NCBI RefSeq assembly: GCF_000364625.1
Contig: NZ_KB822603.1
Span: 143,969-207,968 of the forward strand
DNA from: Pseudomonas thermotolerans DSM 14292
Lineage (GTDB): Bacteria; Pseudomonadota; Gammaproteobacteria; Pseudomonadales; Pseudomonadaceae
Direction of reading: 5' to 3'
Length of the DNA stretch: 64,000 nucleotides
Shown: positions 1 to 9,483 of the stretch, piece after piece
How positions within the stretch are numbered: position 1 is the stretch's first letter
How the letters are laid out: each line of letters opens with the position of its first letter
Program-made: the position numbers and the translations under genes
The notes under the pieces: model-generated
Seen by the model: only the letters and a program-made list of their open reading frames with translations
Database searches by the model: none
What the model was told of the DNA's origin: nothing

Positions 1-2
1 GT

Positions 3-1040
3 ATCGAAGTGGTCGAGGCCGCCCACCCGGTGCCGGACGACGCCGGCGAGCGGGTCGCCCGCCGGGTGCTGGAACTGGTCGGCAACCTCTCGGAAAGCGA
101 CCGGGTGATCTTCCTGCTCTCCGGCGGCGGCTCCTCGCTGCTGGCCCTGCCTGCCGAAGGGCTAACCCTGGCCGACAAGCAGGCGGTCAACAAGGCGCTG
201 CTCAGGTCCGGGGCGACCATCGGCGAGATGAACTGCGTACGAAAGCACCTCTCCGCCATCAAGGGCGGCCGCCTGGCCCGCGCCTGCTGGCCAGCCACGG
301 TGTATACCTACGCGATCTCCGACGTGCCCGGCGACGAAGCCACGGTGATCGCCTCCGGGCCCACGGTGGCCGACCCCACCACCTCCGCCGAGGCCCTGGA
401 GATCCTCGCCCGCTATCGCATCGAGGTGCCCGCCCATGTACGCGCCTGGCTCGAGGATCCGCGTTCGGAGACCGTCAAGCCCGGCGATCCCTGCCTCGCG
501 CGCAGCCACTTCCAGTTGATCGCCACCCCGCAGCAGGCCCTCGAGACCGCCGCCGCGAAGGCCCGCGCCGCCGGCTACACCCCGCTGATCCTCGGCGACC
601 TGGAGGGCGAGGCCCGCGAGGTGGCCAAGGTACACGCCGGCATCGCCCGGCAGATCGTCCTGCACGGCCAGCCGCTGGCGGCGCCCTGCGTGATCCTCTC
701 CGGCGGCGAGACCACGGTGACCGTGCGCGGCAACGGCCGCGGCGGACGCAACGCCGAGTTCCTCCTGGCCCTCACCGAGAGCCTCAAGGGCCTGCCCGGG
801 GTCTACGCCCTGGCTGGCGACACCGACGGCATCGACGGCTCCGAGGACAACGCCGGCGCCCTCATGACCCCCGACTCCCACGCCCGCGCCCAAGCCCTGG
901 GCCTGTCGGCGCGCACCGCGCTGGACGACAACGACGGCTACGGCTACTTCGCCGCCCTCGACGACCTGATCGTCACCGGCCCGACCCGCACCAACGTCAA
1001 CGACTTCCGCGCCATCCTGATCGAGGCACCCGCACCATGA
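3..1040 (+). CDS. ttuD: Glycerate 2-kinase / hydroxypyruvate reductase (MOFRL family), 5' end outside window
   Basis: The open frame runs in from the left edge, so the true start lies upstream; about 345 of the usual roughly 420 residues are present. Seen: a glycine/serine-rich phosphate loop SGGGSSLLALP, the basic segment RGNGRGGRNAEF and a C-terminal GDTDGIDG motif, all typical of the MOFRL glycerate kinase family (TtuD/GckA). Members phosphorylate D-glycerate to 2-phosphoglycerate, although many are named hydroxypyruvate reductase. The stop overlaps the pyruvate kinase start by 4 nt (ATGA), so the two are translationally coupled and would take glycerate through 2-phosphoglycerate to pyruvate. 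In other pseudomonads this pair ends a gcl-hyi-glxR glyoxylate operon; that part would lie left of the window. Confidence 0.9.
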   Translation: MEVVEAAHPVPDDAGERVARRVLELVGNLSESDRVIFLLSGGGSSLLALPAEGLTLADKQAVNKALLRSGATIGEMNCVRKHLSAIKGGRLARACWPATVYTYAISDVPGDEATVIASGPTVADPTTSAEALEILARYRIEVPAHVRAWLEDPRSETVKPGDPCLARSHFQLIATPQQALETAAAKARAAGYTPLILGDLEGEAREVAKVHAGIARQIVLHGQPLAAPCVILSGGETTVTVRGNGRGGRNAEFLLALTESLKGLPGVYALAGDTDGIDGSEDNAGALMTPDSHARAQALGLSARTALDDNDGYGYFAALDDLIVTGPTRTNVNDFRAILIEAPAP

Positions 1041-2449
1041 CGCCCAACAAGAAAGTCAAAATCCTCGCCACCCTAGGCCCCGCCATCCGCGGCCAGGACG
1101 ACATCCGCCAACTGGTGGAGGCCGGCGTCAACCTGTTCCGCCTCAACTTCAGCCACGGCGAACACGCCGACCACGCCGAGCGTTACCGCTGGGTGCGCGA
1201 GGTGGAGCGCGAGCTCGACTACCCCATCGGCATCCTCATGGACCTGCAGGGGCCCAAGCTGCGCGTCGGCCGCTTCGCCGCAGGCAAGGTGCAGTTGGCC
1301 AAAGGCCAGGCCTTTCGCCTCGACCTGGACCCGACCCCGGGCGACGCCCGGCGCGTCAACCTGCCCCACCCGGAGATCATCGCGGCCCTGCAGCCGGGCA
1401 TGAGCCTGCTGCTCGACGACGGCCGCCTGCGCCTGGTGGTGACCGCCAGGCACGCCGAGGCCATAGACACCCAAGTGATCGCCGGCGGCGAGCTGTCCGA
1501 CCGCAAGGGCGTCAACGTCCCGGAGGCAGTGCTGCAGCTCTCCCCGCTCACCGACAAGGACCGCCGCGACCTGGCCTTCGGCCTGGAGCTGGGAGTGGAC
1601 TGGGTGGCGCTGTCCTTCGTGCAGCGGCCCGAGGACATCCACGAGGCCCGCGAGCTGATCGGCGGCAGGGCCGCGCTGATGGCGAAGATCGAGAAGCCCT
1701 CGGCGGTACAGCACCTGGAGGAGATCGCTCGGCTCAGTGACGCCATCATGGTGGCCCGCGGCGACCTCGGCGTGGAGGTCCCGGCGGAGAACGTGCCGCG
1801 CATCCAGAAGGAGATCATCGCCACCTGTCGGCGCCTCGGCCGTCCGGTGGTGGTCGCCACCCAGATGCTCGAATCCATGCGTTTCTCTCCGGCGCCGACC
1901 CGCGCCGAGGTCACCGACGTGGCCACCGCGGTGTCCGAGGGCACCGACGCGGTGATGCTCTCCGCGGAGACCGCCTCCGGCGACTATCCGCTGGAGGCCG
2001 TGCAGATGATGAGCAAGATCATCCGCCAGGTGGAGAACGAGCCGGACTTCCAGGCCCAGCTCGACGTCGGCCGCCCGCAGGCCGAGCCCACCGCCTCGGA
2101 TGCGATCAGCTGCGCGATCCGCCGGGTCAGCGCCATCCTGCCGGTGGCAGCGCTGGTCAACTACACCGAATCCGGCACCTCCAGCCTGCGCGCCTCGCGG
2201 GAGCGACCGCGGGCAACCATCCTCAGCCTGACCCCCAACCTGGAGACCGCGCGCCGCCTCACCGTGGCCTGGGGCATCTACTCGGTGGTCAAGCAGCGTC
2301 TCCAGCAGGTCGAGGAGGTCACCCGCACCGCCCTGGACGTCGCCCAGGCCCAGGGGCTGGCCAAACCCGGCGATACCGTGGTGATCACCGCCGGCGTGCC
2401 CTTCGGCCAGCCCGGCACCACCAACACGCTGCGCATCGAGACACTCTGA
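1037..2449 (+). CDS. pyk: Pyruvate kinase
   Basis: A 470-aa protein of normal length for bacterial pyruvate kinase (phosphoenolpyruvate + ADP to pyruvate + ATP, cytosolic). Seen: N-terminal KILATLGPA and LNFSHG (substrate and K+ site), the DLQGPKLRVG strand, MAKIEKPSA with the catalytic Lys, MVARGDLGVEVP, and ATQMLESM followed by PTRAEVTDVA. The C-terminal allosteric domain begins around residue 345. The start is fixed by the 4-nt overlap with the glycerate kinase gene, marking this as the glyoxylate/glycerate-linked isozyme (often called PykF in Pseudomonas). A 12-bp GC-rich hairpin follows just after the stop. Confidence 0.95.
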   Translation: MTPNKKVKILATLGPAIRGQDDIRQLVEAGVNLFRLNFSHGEHADHAERYRWVREVERELDYPIGILMDLQGPKLRVGRFAAGKVQLAKGQAFRLDLDPTPGDARRVNLPHPEIIAALQPGMSLLLDDGRLRLVVTARHAEAIDTQVIAGGELSDRKGVNVPEAVLQLSPLTDKDRRDLAFGLELGVDWVALSFVQRPEDIHEARELIGGRAALMAKIEKPSAVQHLEEIARLSDAIMVARGDLGVEVPAENVPRIQKEIIATCRRLGRPVVVATQMLESMRFSPAPTRAEVTDVATAVSEGTDAVMLSAETASGDYPLEAVQMMSKIIRQVENEPDFQAQLDVGRPQAEPTASDAISCAIRRVSAILPVAALVNYTESGTSSLRASRERPRATILSLTPNLETARRLTVAWGIYSVVKQRLQQVEEVTRTALDVAQAQGLAKPGDTVVITAGVPFGQPGTTNTLRIETL

Positions 2450-2457
2450 GCACCGCG

Positions 2458-2491
2458 CCGGCAGCCCTCCTCCCCCCGCGAGGGCTGCCGG
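2458..2491 (+). terminator. Terminator-like hairpin after pyk
   Basis: Perfect 12-bp arms (2458-2469 and 2480-2491, CCGGCAGCCCTC and its complement) around a C-rich loop, starting 9 nt after the pyk stop. There is no U-tract, so termination may be Rho-assisted or the hairpin may protect the 3' end. Confidence 0.5.
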
Positions 2492-2581
2492 TCAGGCGCA
2501 ACACCAGCAACTTCCATCCGGCCCTGCCGCGGGGCGACCGTCCTCTCCAACGGCCGCCCCCTCTTTTTCCTGCGCCATGCC

Positions 2582-3460
2582 ATGACGCGAACCCTGTCCC
2601 AAGCTCTGCTCAATGGTTGCAGCCAAATCTTCCTGCAGCGCAGCCCCGCGTGCGGCGCACTGGTCCTACTGGCCCTGCTGCTCTCCTCTCCCCAACTGCT
2701 CGGCCATGCCCTGCTGGGCGGTCTGGCCAGCCTGCTGGTGGCCCTCCGCCGCGGCTATCCAGGCGCCGAGACGGAGGCCGGCCTGTACGGCTACAACGGC
2801 ACCCTGCTGGGCCTGCTGCTCGGTGCGCACTTCTCCTGGTCGCCTCTGCTGCCGCTGCTGGTGCTGACCACCGCCGGGCTGTCCAGCCTGCTGCTGCACC
2901 ACCTGCTGAAACTGGCCCGGCGCAGCGGCGGCCTGCCGGCCTACACCCTGCCCTTCGTGCTGCTCGGCTGGCTGCTGCTGGCCCTCGACGGGCCGCTGGA
3001 ACTGGAACGGAGCATCGCACCAGCCGCGGCGCTGCAGGCCGATCTCGCGGGACTGGCCGCAGCCGTGCTGCGAGGCATCGCCCAGGTGCTCTTCCTCGAC
3101 GACCCGCTGGCCGGTGCCTGCCTGCTGCTCGGCCTGCTGCTGGCCGACTGGCGTGCCGCGGCCTGGGCGGCCGGCGCGTCCCTGGCCGGACTGGCGCTGG
3201 CCCTGTTCCAAGGCTGGCCGCAGGACAGCGCGCTGCTCGGGCTGTACGGCTACAACGCGGTGCTCGCCGCCCTGGCCCTTGGTCAGAGCCACCGCTGGCC
3301 CTGGGCGCCGCTGACCGGCATCCTCCTCACCCTGCTACTACAGCCCTGCTTCCCGGCCCTCGGCACGCCGCCACTAACCGCCCCCTTCATCCTAGCCTGC
3401 TGGCTGGTGCTGGCCAGCTCCCGTTCGGCCCGCCAGCCGGTACCGCCGCCACAGACGTGA
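2582..3460 (+). CDS. Urea transporter (UT/SLC14-like) family membrane protein
   Basis: A 292-aa, Leu/Ala-rich protein with about ten predicted membrane segments. The duplicated signature, LYGYNGTLLGLLLG near residue 68 and LYGYNAVLAALALG near residue 221, is the internally repeated pore motif of urea-channel (UT) proteins. Bacterial UTs let urea cross the inner membrane. No urease genes are in the window, so the substrate is inferred from family only. The start used has no strong Shine-Dalgarno; the run of ATGs just upstream leaves a few codons uncertain. It stands 132 bp after pyk, beyond a hairpin, so it is probably a separate unit. Confidence 0.75.
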   Translation: MTRTLSQALLNGCSQIFLQRSPACGALVLLALLLSSPQLLGHALLGGLASLLVALRRGYPGAETEAGLYGYNGTLLGLLLGAHFSWSPLLPLLVLTTAGLSSLLLHHLLKLARRSGGLPAYTLPFVLLGWLLLALDGPLELERSIAPAAALQADLAGLAAAVLRGIAQVLFLDDPLAGACLLLGLLLADWRAAAWAAGASLAGLALALFQGWPQDSALLGLYGYNAVLAALALGQSHRWPWAPLTGILLTLLLQPCFPALGTPPLTAPFILACWLVLASSRSARQPVPPPQT

Positions 3461-3524
3461 ACGTGCCCCTGGCGTCCCCCGCCGTCCCGAGCGCCGACGG
3501 CGCTGATGGCACAGCTGGCACCGC

Positions 3525-4733
3525 TCAAACAGGCAGCCGTAGCGTCCCCGACAACCAGCCGCCCAGCACGCAGAGCAGCATCAGCAGCCAGGGCGGCAGG
3601 CGGCCGAAGACCAGCGCCGCCCAGGCCGCCAAGGCGAGGAGCAGATCCACCGGGCCAGCGATGGTGCTGGTCCACAGCGGATCGTAGAGCGCCGCCAGCA
3701 GGAGCCCGACCACCGCCGTGTTGATCCCGGCCAGCGCCGCCTGCACGCCGGCCCGGCCGCGCAGCCGTGCCCAGAACGGCAGTACCCCGGCGACCAGCAG
3801 GAAGGACGGCAGGAAGATCGCAGCCAGGCCCAGCAACCCACCCCAGAAACCACCCGCCGCGGTGCCCAGAAAGGCGGCGAAGGTGAACAGCGGCCCGGGC
3901 ACCGCCTGGGCAGCGCCGTAGCCGGCCAGGAAGCTGTCCCGTTCCACCCAGCCGGGCTCCACCAGCGCGGTCTGGAGCAGCGGCAGCACCACGTGACCAC
4001 CTCCGAACACCAGCGCCCCGGCGCGGTAGAAGGCATCGCCGAGCGCCAGCAGGGGCACCGGCCACAGCCGGGCGACGAGCGGCAACGCGAGCAGCAGCAG
4101 GCCGAACGCCCACAGGCAGAGCAGTGCCCCGCGCCGGCTGCCGCCGACAACAAGGGCCTCGCCGGACGGCGCCGCGGCTCGGCGTAGCAGGGCCCAGCCA
4201 AGCAGCCCGGCGCCGGCAATCACCAGCAGCTGCCCTGGCGTGCCAGGAAAGAGCAGCACCACGGCCGCCGCCGCCAGCATCAGGACGAACCGCCCGGAGC
4301 TGCCGCAGAGGCTGCGGGCCATGCTCCACACCGCCTGGGCCACCACCGCCAAGGCCACCAGCTTGAGGCCGTGCAGCACGCCGGGCGGCAACGCCGCCCC
4401 CCAGCCGGACAGCCCGAAGGCGAAGAGCATCAGCAGCGCGGCCGACGGCAGGCTGAAGCCGATCCAGGCCGCCAACATCCCGGGCCAGCCGGCACGTGTC
4501 AGGCCCAGCGCCATGCCAACCTGGCTGCTGGCCGGACCAGGGAGGAACAGGCAGAGGGCGACCAGCTCGGCATAGGCGCGCTCGCCGAGCCACCGGCGGC
4601 GTACCACGAACTCCTCACGGAAGTAGCCGAGATGGGCGACGGGACCGCCGAAGGATGTCATCCCCAAGCGCAGGAACAGGCGGAAGACTTCCCAGGCGCG
4701 GGCGGCCTGGCCGGTATCACTGGCGTGCATCAT
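3525..4733 (-). CDS. chrA: ChrA family (CHR) transporter, two-domain form
   Basis: A 402-aa membrane protein. Seen: the N-terminal CHR signature SFGGPVAHLGYFREEFV (about residue 27), the LPGPASSQ motif (about residue 69), and in the second half FGGGHVVLPLLQ and QAVPGPLFTFAAFLG. The duplicated FGG..H and PGP motifs define the bidomain ChrA family, which exports chromate by a proton-linked mechanism; many chromosomal copies have unproven function. No chrB-like regulator is adjacent. It is convergent with the urea-transporter gene (64-bp gap). The annotated start begins with tandem ATG codons. Confidence 0.88.
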   Translation of the reverse strand: MMHASDTGQAARAWEVFRLFLRLGMTSFGGPVAHLGYFREEFVVRRRWLGERAYAELVALCLFLPGPASSQVGMALGLTRAGWPGMLAAWIGFSLPSAALLMLFAFGLSGWGAALPPGVLHGLKLVALAVVAQAVWSMARSLCGSSGRFVLMLAAAAVVLLFPGTPGQLLVIAGAGLLGWALLRRAAAPSGEALVVGGSRRGALLCLWAFGLLLLALPLVARLWPVPLLALGDAFYRAGALVFGGGHVVLPLLQTALVEPGWVERDSFLAGYGAAQAVPGPLFTFAAFLGTAAGGFWGGLLGLAAIFLPSFLLVAGVLPFWARLRGRAGVQAALAGINTAVVGLLLAALYDPLWTSTIAGPVDLLLALAAWAALVFGRLPPWLLMLLCVLGGWLSGTLRLPV

Positions 4734-4811
4734 CGAGGAGGCTCCGCGGGGGTTCCGGGCAAGACGCGAGAGGCCACGGCCGCTAGTCCGGACACCCCGA
4801 GAGGAGTCCGC

Positions 4812-5225
4812 CTAACGGGCGTAGCGGCGGCCAAGACCCGGTGGCACGCCACTGCTGTCGGTTTCCTGCCAGGGTCCCTGAGGGCTGTTCGACCAGTACC
4901 AGCCGCCGTCCCAGCGGTAGTAGGTACGCTCGCGGTAGTAGAGGTCGCGGGCGTTCTCCAGCACGTAGACGCCCAGGCTGTTGTCCCAGTGGCAGTTACC
5001 GCCGGGCGGCGGGGCGTAGCGCGGATGGGCCTTCATGGTGGTCGGCTGCTGCGGCGCCGGCTGGGCCGGCGGCAGGGGGACGCGCGGCTGCGGAGTGTGC
5101 ACCGGCGGAGGCGTCTGGGCCGGCGGTCCGGGATGCGCCGGCGGCTCCGGCGCGCGGTGCGGCGTGGAACAGCCGGCCAGAGCGGCCGCCAGGGCCAGAG
5201 CGAGAAGACGCAGAGACGCTTTCAT
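4812..5225 (-). CDS. Small proline-rich lipoprotein, function unknown
   Basis: 137 aa. The signal peptide ends in a clean lipobox LAGC (Cys at about residue 19), so the mature protein should be lipid-anchored. Residues 20-62 are proline/histidine-rich with no predicted fold. The C-terminal half (about 68-137) is a compact Tyr/Trp-rich region with GGNCHWD, YYRERTYYRWDGGWYW and a WQE motif, resembling small surface proteins with aromatic repeats. An AGGTCTTCCC-type upstream sequence supports the start. It follows ccmI with 47 bp between and may be co-transcribed or separate. No function is claimed. Confidence 0.75.
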   Translation of the reverse strand: MKASLRLLALALAAALAGCSTPHRAPEPPAHPGPPAQTPPPVHTPQPRVPLPPAQPAPQQPTTMKAHPRYAPPPGGNCHWDNSLGVYVLENARDLYYRERTYYRWDGGWYWSNSPQGPWQETDSSGVPPGLGRRYAR

Positions 5226-5272
5226 GGGAAGACCTCCAGAAAAAGTGGCCCCAGCCCGGCAAGCCTAGCCGA

Positions 5273-6478
5273 TCACTCGTCCGGGCTGTCGATGCTCAGC
5301 TGCTGCAACTCGCGGGTACCACTGGCCAGCGGCTCGCTGCGGCCAATCCATTCGCCGTTGGTGGCATCGCCGGCGCGGGACACGCGGGCCACCAATTGAA
5401 CCTCGGGGAAGGCGGAAAGTTTCAGCTGCGGCATCATCGCGTCGGCGTCGGACAGCTCCACCTCGGCCGGCAGGTCGGCCACGCGCAGGCGCTTGACCGC
5501 CAGGGGCATGGGCGGACCGCTGCTGGCGCGGGCGAAGACGAACACGCTGTCGCCCGGCTGGACCTTGTCCCTGAGCGCCGCGGCCAGCTCCACCCGGACC
5601 TTGAGCGCCGGCCCGGCCTGGCCGGCGGCCGGCTTGTCGGCGCCGGCCTCGCCGCCTTCCTGCAGGCGGGCCCTGGCGCGCTCGATACCGCCCTGGATCG
5701 CCGCGCGCGACGGATCCTCGGCCGGCAGCACGGCGACCAGGCGTTCCCAGTAACCGATGGCATCCTTGAAGCGCTGCTCCTCGAAGGCGGCGATGCCCAA
5801 CAGGCCGAGGCTGGTGACCTCCTCCGGGTCGCCCTTCAGCGCCTCGTCGGTGAGCGCTTGCAGCTCCGGCGTCCAGCGTCGCTCGCCGGCGAAGTACAGG
5901 GCCTGGGCCCACTGGCCGAGCACCTCGGGCTGGCGGCCGGTGAGCGCGGCGGCGCGCTCGAAGGCGCCGGCAGCCTCGGTGGGGCGCTCCTGGGTCATGT
6001 AGGTGCGACCGAGGAAGTACCAGGCTTCCGGCGAATCGGGCTGGGCCTTGACCGCCTGCTCCAGGCGCGCGGTCATCTCCTCGATGCTGCGCGGCATCTG
6101 GGCGAACTCGCGGGTCAGCGCCACCTTGTCGCTGGCGCCCCAATGCAGGTAGAGGCCAAAGCCGAGGAGCGGCACCAGCAGCGCGGCGAGCAGCGGCACG
6201 GCGCGGCCCAGGCGGGTGACGCCGTTGCCCTCGGCGCCCTCGGTGTCGGCGAGCAGCTCGCGGGCCGCCTCGGCGCGGCCGGCCTCCAGCTGGGCGTCGC
6301 TGAGCACGCCGGCGCTGTGCTCGCCTTCCAGTTCGGCGATGCGTTCCTGGTAGAGGGCGACGTTGAGGGCGGTGCGATCCTCCTCGGCCTGGGCCTTGCG
6401 GCCGCGCAGCACGGGAATCAGCAGAAAAGCGAAGGCGACCAGCAGCAACAGGCCGGCGGCGAGCCAGAAATCAGTCAT
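5273..6478 (-). CDS. ccmI: Cytochrome c maturation protein CcmI (CycH)
   Basis: 401 aa. Two membrane helices (about residues 4-22 and 92-112) flank a cytoplasmic loop with a leucine-zipper-like stretch ([13 protein letters not shown]); the periplasmic part has TPR-like repeats (about 130-270, e.g. [14 protein letters not shown]) and a C-terminal beta-rich domain. CcmI is the apocytochrome c chaperone that presents the CXXCH region to the CcmF/CcmH haem lyase. The gene is the last of the ccm operon and overlaps ccmH by 8 nt. No terminator is obvious before the following lipoprotein gene. Confidence 0.93.
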   Translation of the reverse strand: MTDFWLAAGLLLLVAFAFLLIPVLRGRKAQAEEDRTALNVALYQERIAELEGEHSAGVLSDAQLEAGRAEAARELLADTEGAEGNGVTRLGRAVPLLAALLVPLLGFGLYLHWGASDKVALTREFAQMPRSIEEMTARLEQAVKAQPDSPEAWYFLGRTYMTQERPTEAAGAFERAAALTGRQPEVLGQWAQALYFAGERRWTPELQALTDEALKGDPEEVTSLGLLGIAAFEEQRFKDAIGYWERLVAVLPAEDPSRAAIQGGIERARARLQEGGEAGADKPAAGQAGPALKVRVELAAALRDKVQPGDSVFVFARASSGPPMPLAVKRLRVADLPAEVELSDADAMMPQLKLSAFPEVQLVARVSRAGDATNGEWIGRSEPLASGTRELQQLSIDSPDE

Positions 6479-6962
6479 TCGAAGTCTTGTCCGCGAAGGT
6501 GGATTTCAGCAGGGCATCGAGGCGGGCGCGTTCCTGGTCGGAAAGCCGTGCGGCGACCGGAGCGTTCTCTACCCGACGACGGCGCAGGACGATGGTGCCC
6601 AACACCACCAGGCCGGCGCCGAGCAGCAGCGCCGGGCCGTACCAGAGCAGGAAGGTGCGCGAGGTGACCGGCGGCTTGTAGCGCACGAAGTCGCCGTAGC
6701 GGTCGACCATGAAGTCGACGATCTCCTGGTCGCTCCGGCCCTCGCCGAGCATGCGGTGGATCTCGCGGCGCAGGTCGGCGGCGATGGGCGCGTTGGAGTC
6801 GGCGATGTCCTGGTTCTGGCACTTCGGGCAGCGCAGTTCCTTGGTCAGCTCGCGGAAGCGCTCGCGCTGCGCCTCGTCGGCGAACTCGTAGGTGTCGATG
6901 GCGGCGCGTGCGGTACCGGCCAGGCACAACACGGCAAGCAGGGCGGCGGTCAGGCGTTTCAT
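6471..6962 (-). CDS. ccmH: Cytochrome c maturation protein CcmH (thiol reductase of apocytochrome)
   Basis: 163 aa with a cleavable signal peptide (residues 1-20), the signature [17 protein letters not shown] containing the redox CXXC (about 44-60), and one C-terminal membrane helix. This is the short CcmH (CycL) form; the TPR part is the separate CcmI. CcmH reduces apocytochrome cysteines before haem ligation. The start ATG at 6962 overlaps the dsbE/ccmG stop by 4 nt; this was preferred over longer in-frame extensions because it begins at the signal peptide. Confidence 0.93.
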   Translation of the reverse strand: MKRLTAALLAVLCLAGTARAAIDTYEFADEAQRERFRELTKELRCPKCQNQDIADSNAPIAADLRREIHRMLGEGRSDQEIVDFMVDRYGDFVRYKPPVTSRTFLLWYGPALLLGAGLVVLGTIVLRRRRVENAPVAARLSDQERARLDALLKSTFADKTSND

Positions 6963-7495
6963 TGGCCTGCCTCGTCGACCAGTTGCCGGTACAGCGGCGC
7001 CAGCTGCTCGCGCCAGACGTCCTGATCGATCACCCCGACGTACTTGTGGCGGATGATGCCCTGGGCGTCGATCAGGAAGGTCTCCGGCGCGCCGTAGACG
7101 CCGAGGTCCAGCCCCAGGCTGCCTTGGGCATCGTTGATGTTGAGCTGGTAGGGGTCGTGGAATTCCTCCAGCCACTTGCGCGCCGCGGCGTTGTCGTCCT
7201 TGTAGTTGACGCCGAGGATGCGCACGCCCTGCTCGGCCAGCCTGTTCAGCACCGGATGCTCGACCCGGCAGGCCACGCACCAGGTGGCCCAGACGTTGAG
7301 CAGCGCCGGCCGGCCCTTGAGGTCGTCCTGGGTCAGGGTGCGCTCGTCCTGCACGCTGGGCAGCGAGAAGGCCGGCACCGGCTTGCCGATCAGCGCCGAA
7401 GGCAGCTCGGAGGGGTCAAGGAACAGGCCGCGGTAGAGGAACACCGCGACGCCCAGGAAGATCAGCAGGGGAATCAGAAGGATCAGCCGTCTCAT
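6959..7495 (-). CDS. ccmG: Thiol:disulfide interchange protein DsbE/CcmG
   Basis: 178 aa. An N-terminal signal anchor (about 5-22) precedes a thioredoxin fold with the active site WATWCVACRVEHPVL (WCVAC; about residue 70-74) and the cis-Pro region GAPETFLID. CcmG is a periplasmic, membrane-tethered thioredoxin that supplies electrons from CcdA/DsbD to CcmH and apocytochrome c. It overlaps ccmF and ccmH by 4 nt on each side, so translation is coupled through the operon. Confidence 0.95.
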   Translation of the reverse strand: MRRLILLIPLLIFLGVAVFLYRGLFLDPSELPSALIGKPVPAFSLPSVQDERTLTQDDLKGRPALLNVWATWCVACRVEHPVLNRLAEQGVRILGVNYKDDNAAARKWLEEFHDPYQLNINDAQGSLGLDLGVYGAPETFLIDAQGIIRHKYVGVIDQDVWREQLAPLYRQLVDEAGQ

Positions 7496-9480
7496 GCTTG
7501 TGCTCCAGCCAGGCCGAGCGCTTCGCGCACCCGGGTCTTCACCTTGACGCGGTAGCGCCGGTCGAGAGCCGCCAGCAGGCCGCCGAAGGCGGTCAACAGG
7601 CCGCCCAGCCAGATCCAGCGCACGTAGGGCTTGACATGCAGGCGCACGGCCCAGGCGCCGTTCTCCAGCGGCTCGCCGAGGGCCACGTAGAGGTCACGGG
7701 TGAAGCCGGCGTCGATGCCCGCCTCGGTCATTACCGACTGCTGCACGCGGTACAGGCGTTTCTCCGGATGGAGCACGGCGACTTCCTCGCCGTCACGCAG
7801 GACCCGCACGGTGCCGTGGTCGGAAGTGAAGTTGGGCCCCTCGTAGTGCTGGGTGCCCTCGAACACGAAGCGGTAGCCGGCCAGCTCCAGGGAATCGCCG
7901 GGGGCCATGCGCAGATCACGCTCGGCGCTGTACTGGCTGGACAGCACCACGCCCAGGGCGCACACGGCGATGCCCAGATGCCCCAGCTGCATGCCCCAGT
8001 AGCTGCGGCCGAGCTTTCCGAGGCCCTTGAGCAGGCCGCTGTGGCGGGTCTTGTCGAGCAGGTCGCGCAGCCCGGCGAGCACCACCCAGGCGGCCAGCAG
8101 CCAGGTGGCCAGCGCCGCCCAGTGGAAGTCGCCGAACAGGAAACTGGCCAGCACGCCGAACGCCACGCTGGCGAGCAGCACCGGGCCAAGCATGCCGGCC
8201 AGCCATTTCAGCGGGGTGTCCTTCCAGCGCACGATCACGCCGATTGCCAGCACCACCATGAGCAGCGCCATCAGCGGCAGGAACAGGGCGTTGAAATACG
8301 GTGGCCCGACCGACAGCTTGGCGCCGGACAGGGCATCCAGCACCAGCGGATAGAGGGTGCCGAGCAGAATCATGGCGCTGGCCACCACCAGCACTAGGTT
8401 GTTGACCAGCAGCAGGGTCTCCCGCGACCACAGGCCGAAGCCTACCTGGCTCTTAACCACCGGGGCGCGCAGGGCGAACAGGGTCAGCGAGCCGCCGACC
8501 ACGACGAACAGGAAGGCCAGCACGAAGATGCCGCGTTCCGGGTCGGTGGCGAAGGCATGCACCGAGGTCAGCACCCCGGAGCGGACCAGGAAGGTGCCGA
8601 GCAGCGACAGCGAGAAGGCGGCAATCGCCAGGAGCACCGTCCAGCTCTTGAATACCCCGCGCTTCTCGGTCACCGCCAGGGAGTGCAGCAACGCGGTGCC
8701 CACCAGCCAGGGCATGAAGGAAGCGTTCTCCACCGGGTCCCAGAACCACCAGCCGCCCCAGCCCAGCTCGTAGTAGGCCCACCAGGAGCCGAGGGTGATG
8801 CCAATGCCGAGGAACGACCAGGCAACTATGGTCCAAGGCCTCGACCAGCGCGCCCAGGCGGCGTCCAGACGGCCGCCGAGCAGCGCGGCGATGGCGAAGG
8901 CGAAGGCCACCGAGAAGCCCACGTAGCCCATGTAGAGCATCGGCGGGTGGACGATCAGGCCGATGTCCTGGAGCAGCGGGTTGAGGTCGTTGCCGTCCAT
9001 GGGACTGTTCGGCAGCAGCCGCTCGAAGGGGTTGGAGGTGACGATCAGGAACAGCAGGAAGCCGATGCTGATCATTCCCATCACCGCCAGCACCCGGGCC
9101 AGCATGGCCTCGGGCAACTGCCGGGAGAATACCGAGACGGCGAAGGTCCAGCCGCCGAGGATCAGCGCCCAGAGCAGCAGCGAGCCCTCGTGGGCGCCCC
9201 ACACGGCGCTGAACTTGTAGTACCAGGGCAGCGCGCTGTTGGAGTTGCTGGCCACGTAGCGCACGCTGAAGTCGTCGTTTAGGAAGGCCCAGGTCAGGCA
9301 GGCGAAGGCGAACGCCAGGAAGGCGAACTGCCCCCAGGCGGCCGGCACCGCCAGGCCCATCCACTGGCGATCGCCGCGCCAGGCGCCGACCAGCGGCAGG
9401 CTGGCCTGCACCAGGGCGAAGCACAGGGCGAGGATCATCGCCAGATGACCCAGTTCGGGAATCAGCAGGGCGGCGCTCAC
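7492..9480 (-). CDS. ccmF: Haem lyase subunit CcmF
   Basis: 662 aa, about 15 membrane segments. The haem-handling WWD motif is visible as GGWWFWDPVENASFMPW (about residue 235), with HEGSLLLW earlier and conserved periplasmic histidines. CcmF with CcmH/I joins haem carried by holo-CcmE to apocytochrome c. The start is GTG at 9480, three bases after the ccmE stop; no better internal ATG keeps the first membrane segment. It overlaps ccmG by 4 nt. Confidence 0.95.
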   Translation of the reverse strand: MSAALLIPELGHLAMILALCFALVQASLPLVGAWRGDRQWMGLAVPAAWGQFAFLAFAFACLTWAFLNDDFSVRYVASNSNSALPWYYKFSAVWGAHEGSLLLWALILGGWTFAVSVFSRQLPEAMLARVLAVMGMISIGFLLFLIVTSNPFERLLPNSPMDGNDLNPLLQDIGLIVHPPMLYMGYVGFSVAFAFAIAALLGGRLDAAWARWSRPWTIVAWSFLGIGITLGSWWAYYELGWGGWWFWDPVENASFMPWLVGTALLHSLAVTEKRGVFKSWTVLLAIAAFSLSLLGTFLVRSGVLTSVHAFATDPERGIFVLAFLFVVVGGSLTLFALRAPVVKSQVGFGLWSRETLLLVNNLVLVVASAMILLGTLYPLVLDALSGAKLSVGPPYFNALFLPLMALLMVVLAIGVIVRWKDTPLKWLAGMLGPVLLASVAFGVLASFLFGDFHWAALATWLLAAWVVLAGLRDLLDKTRHSGLLKGLGKLGRSYWGMQLGHLGIAVCALGVVLSSQYSAERDLRMAPGDSLELAGYRFVFEGTQHYEGPNFTSDHGTVRVLRDGEEVAVLHPEKRLYRVQQSVMTEAGIDAGFTRDLYVALGEPLENGAWAVRLHVKPYVRWIWLGGLLTAFGGLLAALDRRYRVKVKTRVREALGLAGAQA

Positions 9481-9483
9481 GGC

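Noticed and set aside
2617..3687. A 356-codon plus-strand frame overlapping the urea-transporter gene
   Set aside because: Ala/Arg/Pro-rich shadow, whereas the other frame has membrane helices and the duplicated UT motif.
4841..6667. A 608-codon plus-strand frame over ccmI/ccmH
   Set aside because: Shadow of the ccm operon; low complexity, no domain.
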